Under the pieces are notes generated by a model that saw only the letters and a list, made by a program, of their open reading frames with translations, did not search any database and was not told the origin of the DNA. The position numbers and the translations under genes are program-made. From contig JBBRYP010000024.1 of NCBI GenBank assembly GCA_038237515.1, forward strand, positions 1-51,281: a DNA stretch of 51,281 nucleotides, read 5' to 3'. Within the stretch, counting starts at the first letter, position 1. Each line of letters starts with the position of its first letter. Source of the DNA: JBBQDZ01 sp038237515 (lineage in GTDB: Bacteria; Actinomycetota; Thermoleophilia; Gaiellales; Gaiellaceae). This document shows positions 43,943-50,728 of this stretch, in pieces.

Positions 43943-44987
43943 TCATCCGAGCAGCGCGTTCACCTTCGCGAGCGAGAGGAACCCGAGGTTTCCGACGTAC
44001 TCCAGGCCCTTGAAGGTGTTGTACGCGTAGGCCACGCCTGACGCTTCGACGGCGTCGGCGACGATCGCTCGCTTCCCCGTCGCGACGACGACGTCCTTCC
44101 CGTCGGCGAGGCGGAGAGCATGGACGAATCTGCCGGTGGAGTAGACGGCGATGCCCGAGTGCACGTCGAGCCGGCTGGCCCCGGGAGCGACCGGAAGCGT
44201 CCTGACCTTCCCCCCGGTCCTCGCGTTGAAGATCTCCAGCGTGGCGCTCCTGGTGGGGACGACGAGGTAGTCCTTGCGCAGCGCGACCTCCCGCACCGAG
44301 CTCGGCGTGAAGACACGCAGGCGCCTGCCGGTACCGGAGTAGAGCGCGACCTTGGCGAGGTCGCGGACGACGGCGATCCGGTCGAGATCGGCGGAGGCAG
44401 CGCCCAGGATCTGCGGGCCGCTCGCGACGTTCGTCAGATGCGATGGTTCCGACGAGGACACGCAGGCGAGGCTTCGTCACCGTGCTGCCCGAGCTCGTCC
44501 AGGTGTTGACCGCAAGCAGGTCGCCGCCGCCGACGAGGTCGGAGATCCAGTCGCCGTCGAGCTCCCCCGAGGTGACGTCGCCGGTGCGCATCGCGTAGGC
44601 CAGCTGCTTCTCCCTCGGCTTCGGCAGTGACGAGACGTAGAGGGTGTCCACGCTCTCCGTGTTGCCTCCCCCGTTGGCGAGCCAGGCGACCCGCTTCCCG
44701 GCGACGGCGAGCTCGACGACTCCCCCGCCGGTGCTCGAGTCGTTCGCATCGCAGGTGTCCCAGCCGCTGACGACGGCCCCGCCGCGTGTCTGGACGTTCC
44801 AGGTGAAGACCTTGTTGCAGTAGTCGGGGGCGTCGCCCTTGACGTCGTAGGCGAGAAGCGGGCCGTCCATCGCGATCGCCTGGATCTCACCCTTCGTGTT
44901 CTTCACCGTCGGCGCCGGCACCCCCGGAGAGGCCAGCGCCGCGGCGGCGATGGTGCCTGCGAGCGCAGCGACGGCCAGTGACCGCAC
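43943..44987 (-). pseudogene. Secreted beta-propeller-like protein, frameshifted
   Basis: The N-terminal half (GTG 44987; signal LAVAALAGTIAAAALA) runs well to about 44465: KGEIQAIAMDGPLLAYDVKG, WNVQTRGGAVVSGWDTC, LAVAGKRVAWLAN. It then loses sense. The same protein continues in the neighbouring frame as SSSEPSHLTNVASGPQILGAASADLDRIAVVRDLAK and further blade-like repeats (LVVPTRSATLEIFNARTGGKV) to the stop at 43943. The shift lies near CTGCGTGTCC, about 44450-44462, and behaves as one extra base. Either an assembly error or a real mutation is possible. Repeats resemble WD40/PQQ-type blades. Confidence 0.7.
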
Positions 44988-45059
44988 CCTGAGCGGACGG
45001 TAGCGCGGCCGCTGGAAGGGGTGCAGAATCCAAACCCAATCGCAACAAAGGAGCGGAGG

Positions 45060-45494
45060 ATGACCGAGACGGCAGTGCAGCTTCAGCGCGCGGTTCCACT
45101 CGTCGGCTACGAGGACGTCGGCGCAGCGATCGAGTGGCTTAAGGAGGCATTCGACTTCATCGAACGGGGCGAGCGCTACACCGACGACGAGGGGCGCGTC
45201 GTCCATGCGGAGCTCGATCTGGACGGCGCGACGGTCATGCTCGGCTGGCCGGGGCCGGACTACCAGGCGCCGCGACACCATGCGGCGGAGTGCGAAGCGG
45301 CCCGCCGGTGGCTCGAGGTGCCGTACATCGTCGACGGCGTGATGGTCTACGTCGAGAACGTCGACAGCCACTGCGAGCGGGCGCGGTCGGCGGGCGCAAC
45401 CATCCTCCGTGAGCCGAAGACGGAGCCGTACGGGCGGCTGTACAACGCAGCCGACCTCGAGGGCCACCGCTGGATGTTCATGGAACACACGTGA
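45060..45494 (+). CDS. VOC (glyoxalase/bleomycin-resistance) superfamily protein
   Basis: A 144-residue protein of the 'glyoxalase-like' type with paired beta-alpha-beta-beta-beta repeats: VPLVGYEDVGAAIEWLKEAFDFIERGERY, VVHAELDLDGATVMLG, then VMVYVENVDSHCERARSAGATIL and the closing GRLYNAADLEGHRWMFME. It probably binds a metal and a small substrate; which is unknown. An AAAGGAGCGGAGG ribosome site supports ATG 45060. It diverges from the frameshifted propeller gene across 72 bp. Confidence 0.85.
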   Translation: MTETAVQLQRAVPLVGYEDVGAAIEWLKEAFDFIERGERYTDDEGRVVHAELDLDGATVMLGWPGPDYQAPRHHAAECEAARRWLEVPYIVDGVMVYVENVDSHCERARSAGATILREPKTEPYGRLYNAADLEGHRWMFMEHT

Positions 45495-45523
45495 GGAGGG
45501 CCGCGGGTTCCGATTAGCCCTCC
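45495..45523 (+). terminator. Terminator hairpin after the VOC gene
   Basis: GGAGGGC (45495-45501) and GCCCTCC (45517-45523) pair across a 15-nt loop, followed by TTCTTCG. Confidence 0.55.
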
Positions 45524-45627
45524 TTCTTCGCGCCTTCGAGGCCTCCGGCTGTTGCCACTCCCGTCGCAGAAGACCCGACTCCGCCGGCGACTGCCGCTCC
45601 GCGAGCTTCTCTAGACTGGTCTGCTCA

Positions 45628-45700
45628 GGGGCGTTAGCTCAGCTGGGAGAGCGCCGGCTTTGCAAGCCGGAGGTCGCCGGTTCGATCCCGGCACGCTCCA
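45628..45700 (+). tRNA. tRNA-Ala (anticodon UGC)
   Basis: A complete 73-nt cloverleaf. The acceptor GGGGCGT pairs with ACGCTCC (one G-T), the D-arm is GCTC-AGCTGGGA-GAGC, the anticodon arm is CCGGC-TTTGCAA-GCCGG with TGC, and the T-arm ends CCGG-TTCGATC-CCGG. The discriminator is A; CCA is not encoded. An integrase gene ends 78 nt downstream, so the 3' half is the probable attachment site. Confidence 0.97.
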
Positions 45701-45778
45701 CTGGGGAAAGACCTGCAAGCCGGGTGTTTTTGCGTGATGCGCCGTGCGTAGCGCGTGGGCGTGACGCCTGCTAGACGC

Positions 45779-46834
45779 CTAAACACTCGCGGCGTGCGCG
45801 TCGAGCTTCGCCCGCGCCGTCCCCTCTGCGTCCCTGACAAGGTGCGCGTAATGGAGCTCGAGCACCCGCACCGAGGCGCCCATGTACCTGGACAGCTCGT
45901 AGAGGCTGATCCCGGCGGCGAGCGCGTTCGACGCGAAGCTGTGGCGCAGGTCGTAAACGCGCCGGGGCGGCGTGAGGCCGGCCGCGTCTAGGGCGGGGTG
46001 CCAATCACGGCGCGCGAAGTTATGCATGTCAACCGGCCCGCCGCGCGGGGACGGGAACACGAGCCGGGTGTCGAGCCGCCGCGGCTGAGAGTCAAGCGCC
46101 GCGGTCGCCCGCCGGGTCAGCGGGACACGTCTGCGGCTGCGCTCCGTCTTCGGCTCTTTCACCCGGCCGCCCGCGATAACGCGCCGCACGTAGACCACAG
46201 CGGCGCCGCGGTCGACGTCGCGCCACTCGAGCGCGGCAAGTTCGCCGGGTCGTAGCCCGGTCTCGGCGGCGAACGTGATCATCGGGCCGTAGAGAGGGCC
46301 GAGCTCGACAGCGACACGATCGACCTCCTCGCGGGTGAACGGCTCAATCTCCCGCCGTCGCGCCACTCGCCGCCTCCCGGTCTTCGCCAGCTTGACGGGG
46401 TTCTCCCGGATTAGCTTCCAGGCGACGGCGCGGTCGAGCACCTGAGCGAACGCGCCGAGGATCTTCGGGCGATACCCCTCCGGCAAGGTCGCCTGCCAGG
46501 CGGCGACGTCGGCGACGCTACGGGCGAGGTCGTCGAGGCGTCGGTCGCCGAACTCGGCGAGCGGGCGAGCGAGGCGCTCCCGCAGTGAGCGGATCGTGCG
46601 CGGGTCGACTTCGGCGGCGTGCGCGGCCAGGAACCGTTCAGCGAACTCAGCGAACGTGAGATCCGGGCTAGCGGTGCTGAGCCCCAGCCGCGGCGCGATC
46701 TCGTCGCGGAAGCACGCGAGCGCCGCGGTCTTCGACGTGAAGCCGCTGCGGAACCGTCTGCGGCCGCGCTCGTACCACCGAACGCCCCAACCGCCGCGCG
46801 TCCGGTACGCGGAGCCTCGCTGTTCAGCGGGCAT
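45779..46834 (-). CDS. Tyrosine recombinase/integrase
   Basis: A 351-residue phage-type integrase. An N-terminal arm-binding and SAM-like domain (TFAEFAERFLAAHAAEVDPRTIRSLRERLARPL) is followed by the catalytic domain: Arg in ETGLRPGELAALEW, RHS block VYDLRHSFASNALAAGI and the nucleophile Tyr in LHYAHLV. Box-II and second-His positions are Tyr and Ala (YMGAS), as in many actinophage integrases. It is the last gene of the overlapping minus-strand operon and sits next to tRNA-Ala, its likely target. Confidence 0.95.
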   Translation of the reverse strand: MPAEQRGSAYRTRGGWGVRWYERGRRRFRSGFTSKTAALACFRDEIAPRLGLSTASPDLTFAEFAERFLAAHAAEVDPRTIRSLRERLARPLAEFGDRRLDDLARSVADVAAWQATLPEGYRPKILGAFAQVLDRAVAWKLIRENPVKLAKTGRRRVARRREIEPFTREEVDRVAVELGPLYGPMITFAAETGLRPGELAALEWRDVDRGAAVVYVRRVIAGGRVKEPKTERSRRRVPLTRRATAALDSQPRRLDTRLVFPSPRGGPVDMHNFARRDWHPALDAAGLTPPRRVYDLRHSFASNALAAGISLYELSRYMGASVRVLELHYAHLVRDAEGTARAKLDAHAASV

Positions 46835-47111
46835 AATCTTCGCCTCCTTCTGGCGCTGGTGACAGCCCGTACACTACTCGGCCGGCCGGGGTCGCGCTAG
46901 GCGCTGGTGACACTTCGCCTCGCGCTCCCGGCCCTCCTCGACGCCTCGACGCGAGCCACTGGTCGATCTCCGCGCGGTCGAACCTGACGACATTGCTCGC
47001 GAGCGTAAAGCCGGGGATCTCGCCCGCCCGCCAGCGGCGAAGCACCGTCGCCGGGCTGAGGCCGAGGTAGTGGCCGAGCTCCCGGGCCGTGAGAAGAGGC
47101 TCCCCGGTCAC
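46824..47111 (-). CDS. Excisionase-like helix-turn-helix protein
   Basis: A 95-residue protein. A MerR/Xis-type winged HTH (LLTARELGHYLGLSPATVLRRWRAGEIPGFTLASNVVRFDRAEIDQWLASRRRG) occupies the first 55 residues, followed by a disordered Pro/Gly tail. Such proteins bend DNA at attachment sites or regulate the integrase. GTG 47111 overlaps the preceding small frame's TGA, and its stop overlaps integrase by 11 nt. Confidence 0.85.
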   Translation of the reverse strand: MTGEPLLTARELGHYLGLSPATVLRRWRAGEIPGFTLASNVVRFDRAEIDQWLASRRRGGPGARGEVSPAPSATPAGRVVYGLSPAPEGGEDYAR

Positions 47112-47216
47112 GACGCGCCCCGAAGGTCGGCCAGCACCGCGACGAGCTCGGCCCGCTCGCGGCTCTCCTCGCCGAGGACGGCGGCCGGGATCGTCGGGAG
47201 GCAGCGGCTGGGTCAC
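47108..47216 (-). pseudogene. Small operon gene with apparent one-base frameshift
   Basis: GTG 47216 overlaps the RepA-like stop as GTGA and opens MTQPLP. The first frame runs through into the xis gene, whereas the adjacent frame reads TIPAAVLGEESRERAELVAVLADLRGAS and ends with TGA that overlaps the GTG of the HTH gene in the same manner. The span of 109 nt equals 36 codons plus one base. The ends fit an intact gene, so a single extra base near CCTCCC is the likely fault. Confidence 0.55.
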
Positions 47217-48514
47217 GGCGCCTTCGCTCCCTTCGTGAGTTCGTGCGCGCCTGTCGACGACGACGATGCGGACGGCGAGCACGCGGACGCCGCTCCGTTC
47301 CGTCGCCAATAGTCGATCTCCCACTCGGGCGCGTGCGCAGGAACGCCCTCGGGAAGGAAGGAGCGGTCTCCCGTTGGCGGTGGCGCGACTGGCGCGACTG
47401 GCGTGGCAGTCGTCTGCAAACCGCTTGAAATGGCGGCTTCTATAGTCGCGCCAAGTTTTTGGTGTTGAGCATCGTAGTTTTGGCGCGACTGTGGGAGACG
47501 CCACCACGTCGAGGCCGGGAACCCGCGCCGTTCACTCTCGACGCCGAGAACCTTCGAGGCCCGTTGCAGCGTGCGTTCGCTGATCCCGTCGGCTCCCGCG
47601 AGCGTCTTCAACCCGGCTGAGTCATGCCAGGCGCCGTCCACTAGCGCGCGCAGCAGGAACAACTCAGCCGCGTGGCCGGGTGGGGCCGAACCAGTGCGCG
47701 GTCGCAGCACGTCGGCGCCGACGACGTCGTCGGCGTACTCGACGAACACCATCCGCGCTGTCTCAACCGGCCGCCCGTCCTCCGGGTCGACGAGATGCGG
47801 AAGCGTGGTCGGCTCGATCCGGTGCCGTTCCACTGGGTGCAGGCGCGCGTAGTTCGCCTTGCCTTGCGCGACCAGCCGTAGGTCGTCGTCGTCGCCGCTG
47901 TCTTCGGTGACGAGCACAACCGAGCGGGCGGCGTTCCAGAACGCAACGCTGTTCGCCACCCGAATGTAGGCGTCCGTGGACGGCGCCTTGTTCAGGTGGC
48001 CGACGATCGCGACTGCGCAATCGACCTCCTCGACGAGCTCCGCCAGCTGGGCGAGCACCGCCCTGACGTGCTGATCCTTGTGGACGTCGAGTTCGACGAC
48101 GATCGCGGCGACGATCGGGTCGATGACGATCAGCTTCGCCTCGACGCTACGGACGAGCCGTTCAACCTGCGCCATGTCGCGTGGCAGGGCGACCGGCTCG
48201 ACGTAGTCGCGGTGCTCGGGGACGATCACATGCACGCGGGTCGGGTCGCCGCCGGCGGCCTCGACGCGCGGGCGCAGCACCTCGGCGGCGGTGTCCTCAT
48301 AGCTAACGATCACCGTGTCCGCAGGCCCGTGCCCGTCTAGGTTGCCGCGGGAAAGCTGCGCCGCGACGCTCGCGAGCCACATGCTCTTTCCGAGCCCGCC
48401 GACACCAGCGACGAGTGTGATTGTGCGGAGCGGTATCAGGCCCGGAAGGAGCCAGTGCACGTTCCGTGGCTCGATGTCGCTCAGCCGTTCTAGCCGCAGA
48501 TCGAGGCCGCTCAC
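47213..48514 (-). CDS. RepA-like AAA ATPase/helicase of the element
   Basis: A 433-residue protein resembling the RecA-fold AAA_25 / RepA primase-helicase group used by phages and plasmids. The Walker A is GVGGLGKSMW near the N-terminus, followed by ADTVIVSYEDTAAEVLRPRVEAAGG and a Walker-B-like LIVIDPIVAAIV. The C-terminal winged-helix-like region (GISERTLQRASKVLGVESERRG) probably binds DNA or another protein. It likely drives episomal replication of the element. GTG 48514 overlaps the upstream 29-residue ORF as GTGA; an in-frame TTG at 48523 is an alternative. Confidence 0.8.
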   Translation of the reverse strand: MSGLDLRLERLSDIEPRNVHWLLPGLIPLRTITLVAGVGGLGKSMWLASVAAQLSRGNLDGHGPADTVIVSYEDTAAEVLRPRVEAAGGDPTRVHVIVPEHRDYVEPVALPRDMAQVERLVRSVEAKLIVIDPIVAAIVVELDVHKDQHVRAVLAQLAELVEEVDCAVAIVGHLNKAPSTDAYIRVANSVAFWNAARSVVLVTEDSGDDDDLRLVAQGKANYARLHPVERHRIEPTTLPHLVDPEDGRPVETARMVFVEYADDVVGADVLRPRTGSAPPGHAAELFLLRALVDGAWHDSAGLKTLAGADGISERTLQRASKVLGVESERRGFPASTWWRLPQSRQNYDAQHQKLGATIEAAISSGLQTTATPVAPVAPPPTGDRSFLPEGVPAHAPEWEIDYWRRNGAASACSPSASSSSTGAHELTKGAKAP

Positions 48515-48600
48515 GGCATCCAACGCAGGTGGTAGCCGAGCTCGCTATTGCGGAACCGGCGCCGCCAGGCGCGGGGGAGTTTGCGAAACAACTCCCTCAT
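48511..48600 (-). CDS. 29-residue basic peptide in the element operon
   Basis: ATG 48600 overlaps the preceding stop as ATGA, and its own TGA overlaps the GTG of the RepA-like gene. The product is strongly basic (RELFRKLPRAWRRRFRNSELGY). Both overlaps suggest a real, translated gene of unknown function. Confidence 0.5.
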   Translation of the reverse strand: MRELFRKLPRAWRRRFRNSELGYHLRWMP

Positions 48601-48836
48601 GCCGCGTCTCGCAGTAGATGAAGGGTGCCGGCGAGGTCGTGCTCGAGGTTCTCCGCGACGCTCGCCGCGTAGAGGTAGTCGCCGTCCTCGAGTGCTTCCC
48701 GCACGACGCCGACACGGGAGAGAGCATCATCAAGCGAGCTAAGGGCGGCCGCCGGGAGTGGTAACCTATGAGCCTCGACGCTCGTTGTGGGGAGGCCGCC
48801 GTGCGGGCGGCCTCTTTCTTTTTCGTCTTCGGTCAC
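48597..48836 (-). CDS. 79-residue ORF in the element operon
   Basis: GTG 48836 overlaps the upstream HTH stop (GTGA) and the TGA overlaps the next ATG. The C-terminal two thirds are helical (ALSSLDDALSRVGVVREALEDGDYLYAASVAENLEHDLAGTLHLL), reminiscent of small phage accessory proteins. The first 25 residues overlie a hairpin that reads as a terminator on the plus strand. No family is recognised. Confidence 0.6.
   Translation of the reverse strand: MTEDEKERGRPHGGLPTTSVEAHRLPLPAAALSSLDDALSRVGVVREALEDGDYLYAASVAENLEHDLAGTLHLLRDAA
48792..48823 (+). terminator. Strong plus-strand intrinsic terminator inside the minus-strand operon
   Basis: GAGGCCGCC-GTGCG-GGCGGCCTC forms a perfect 9-bp stem followed by TTTCTTTTT. 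In the minus direction the A-run comes before the hairpin, so it would not terminate the operon transcript. It therefore points to a plus-strand, antisense transcript ending here. Confidence 0.75.
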
Positions 48837-49030
48837 GCGATCCGCGCCTCCTCGCGCTCCTCATTTATGCCGGCGAGCGCCTCGACGTCCCGGACGCGGA
48901 AACGAGGCCGGCCGTTCGGTTGCAACCGGATTGCCTCGAGGGCTCCGGCCTCGACGAGCCGCATCACGGTTGCCGGGTGGACGCCGAGCACGCCTGCGGC
49001 CTGTCTTTTGGTGAGTAGTAACTTCTCCAT
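48833..49030 (-). CDS. Small helix-turn-helix protein, excisionase/repressor type
   Basis: A 65-residue protein consisting of a MerR-like HTH (LLTKRQAAGVLGVHPATVMRLVEAGALEAIRLQPNGRPRFRVRDVEALAGI). It heads the minus-strand operon and is divergent from the plus-strand HTH/zinc-ribbon gene, suggesting it regulates the switch region. ATG 49030 lies 8 nt after a motif repeated before the portal gene. Confidence 0.8.
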   Translation of the reverse strand: MEKLLLTKRQAAGVLGVHPATVMRLVEAGALEAIRLQPNGRPRFRVRDVEALAGINEEREEARIA

Positions 49031-49038
49031 TGCTTCCG

Positions 49039-49545
49039 CTTATCGGCGCATAGCGAAGCGTTCGCGTTACACTCGATTGCGAGATGGCGAAGCGACCTTC
49101 GTGGTACCAATGGGCGCTCCGGGTCCCCGACTTTGACTACGGCGAACGCGGCCTAGGGTTCGCCCAGCAACTCGCCAAGAACGCGCTCGCCCGCAAGGCC
49201 GGAGCCCCGCCCCCGATACCTCCGAAGCTGACGATCGCAGAGCTTGCTCGAGACTGGCGGCTATCGCAGACGACGGTACGGCGCGAACTCCAACGCGCCC
49301 GTGAGGATCGGTTCGGCCCGATCGGCGACCGCGCGATTCAGAATCAACTGAGCCAGCCGAAGAAAAAGGGCCTCGGCGCCTGGCAGCCCTGCGCCCGCGA
49401 CGGCTGCGATGTCCTGTTCCGCCCCACGCGCCGAGGGCACCGCTTCCACCGGGACGCATGCCGCGTCGCTTTCCATCGGGCCAAGCAGTAACGCGAAATC
49501 TGCGCGATGCCGTAACGCCAGTGTTTCGCGATGCGCCGATAGACG
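49039..49545. repeat. Inverted regulatory elements flanking the HTH/zinc-ribbon gene
   Basis: Minus-strand TAACGCGAA-N3-TTCGCTATGCGCCGATA (49041-49069) has a counterpart in the opposite orientation, TAACGCGAA-N27-TTCGCGATGCGCCGATA (49489-49541). Each ends 8-10 nt before a start codon (49030 minus, 49553 plus), placing GATAAG or GATAGA where a -10 for leaderless transcripts would be. They may be paired promoter-operators or ends of an invertible segment. Confidence 0.6.
49084..49491 (+). CDS. HTH plus zinc-ribbon-like phage protein
   Basis: A 135-residue protein. A central HTH (LTIAELARDWRLSQTTVRRELQRAREDRFG) is followed by a C-terminal ribbon CARDGCDVLFRPTRRGHRFHRDACRVAFHRAKQ. It matches the phage-borne C-x-C...FC-x2-C-R-x3-H ribbon, with FH in place of FC. 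The combination implies DNA binding, probably a regulator of the adjacent structural genes. It begins at ATG 49084, divergent from the minus-strand operon. Its position, where terminase genes are usually found, is notable. Confidence 0.65.
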   Translation: MAKRPSWYQWALRVPDFDYGERGLGFAQQLAKNALARKAGAPPPIPPKLTIAELARDWRLSQTTVRRELQRAREDRFGPIGDRAIQNQLSQPKKKGLGAWQPCARDGCDVLFRPTRRGHRFHRDACRVAFHRAKQ

Positions 49546-49552
49546 CTACTGC

Positions 49553-50728
49553 ATGCGCTTGCTTCGACGTACCCGCGCGGAAGACCGCACCCTCAGCCTG
49601 ACCGAGCTCCGGCTCCAGCCCGCGCTGACCGCTGTCCCGCTCGTCACCCCCAGCGAAGCGCTCGGAAACCCGGACGTCTACGCCTGCGTGCGGGTGCTCG
49701 CGGACGCGGCCTCCTCCTGTCCGCTCGTGACGTACCGGCGGCTTCCTGACGGTGGCAGGCAGCGCGCCAGCGGACGCACCGCCGAGCTCCTGCGCAACCC
49801 CTCGGAGGGCGCGACGCAGGCGGGCCTCGTCGCCACGGTGCTGGCGCACCTCCTCCTCTGGGGGAACGCCTACCTCGGGAAATACCGGGACGCGGACGGC
49901 AGGGTCGAGCAGCTGCTTCCGCTCCAGCCGGACCGGGTGCGGGTCGAGCGTCGCGCCGGCCGCATCGTCTTTACCGTCACGACCGACGTCGGCAGGCCGA
50001 GCGAGCACGGCCTCGACGACGTGGTCCACGTCAAGGCCCTCTCGACGGATGGGCTCGTCGGCCTCTCGCCGATCCGGCAGATGCGCGGAGCGCTCGAGCT
50101 GAACGACGCCGTCCGTGAGGCGGCGACCGCGCTCTTCGCGAACAACGCGAGGCCGAGCGGGATCTTGAAAATGCAGGGTTCCGAGAACCGGCAGCAGGTC
50201 GAGGAGCTGAGGGCGGCGTGGAGCGCGCGGCACGGCGGCGAGCGGTCGGGCGGCGTAGCCGTGATGAGCGGTCAGGTGGAGTTCACCCCGGTCGCGATGC
50301 CAGCCGACGACGCCGAGTTCGTCGCCGCCCGCAAACTCAGCGCGACCGAGGTCGCCCGCGCGTTCCGGATCCCACCCTGGATGATCGGCGCGGAGGACGG
50401 CGGCTCGATGACCTACAGCAACGTCGAGCAGCAGATGCTCAGCTTCGCCACCTACAGCCTCAGGCCCTGGCTGACCGCTATCGAACAGACGATCAGCGCC
50501 GACCGCGACCTGTTCGGGCCCAGCCTCTACTGCGAGTTCCTGCTCGACAGCCTGTTGCGCGCCGACTCGAAGACGCGTGCCGAGGTGTACGAGAAGGCGC
50601 TAGATCCGATTACCGGCTGGCTGCGCCGCGACGAAGTCAGGCGCCTCGAGAACCTCGAGCCCGAACCCGCCGACGTGCAGCGTCCGGCGATGACCCTCAT
50701 CCCGACGACGAACGGAGCAGCAGCATGA
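49553..50728 (+). CDS. HK97-family phage portal protein
   Basis: A 391-residue portal protein of the HK97 type. Recognisable segments are LGNPDVYACVRVLADAASSCPLVTYRR, LLLWGNAYLGKYRD, VVHVKALSTDGLVGLSPI and ARAFRIPPWMIGAEDGGSMTYSNVEQQMLSFATYSLRPWLTAIEQ. Portals form the twelve-subunit DNA gate at one capsid vertex. ATG 49553 is preceded by the repeated GATAGA motif, not a strong ribosome site. It overlaps the protease gene as ATGA. Confidence 0.95.
   Translation: MRLLRRTRAEDRTLSLTELRLQPALTAVPLVTPSEALGNPDVYACVRVLADAASSCPLVTYRRLPDGGRQRASGRTAELLRNPSEGATQAGLVATVLAHLLLWGNAYLGKYRDADGRVEQLLPLQPDRVRVERRAGRIVFTVTTDVGRPSEHGLDDVVHVKALSTDGLVGLSPIRQMRGALELNDAVREAATALFANNARPSGILKMQGSENRQQVEELRAAWSARHGGERSGGVAVMSGQVEFTPVAMPADDAEFVAARKLSATEVARAFRIPPWMIGAEDGGSMTYSNVEQQMLSFATYSLRPWLTAIEQTISADRDLFGPSLYCEFLLDSLLRADSKTRAEVYEKALDPITGWLRRDEVRRLENLEPEPADVQRPAMTLIPTTNGAAA

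Noticed and set aside
45779..46834. Loss of integrase catalytic residues (Tyr and Ala at two of the usual His positions)
   Set aside because: YDLRH and MGxS variants are common in working actinophage integrases, and the catalytic Arg residues and Tyr are intact.
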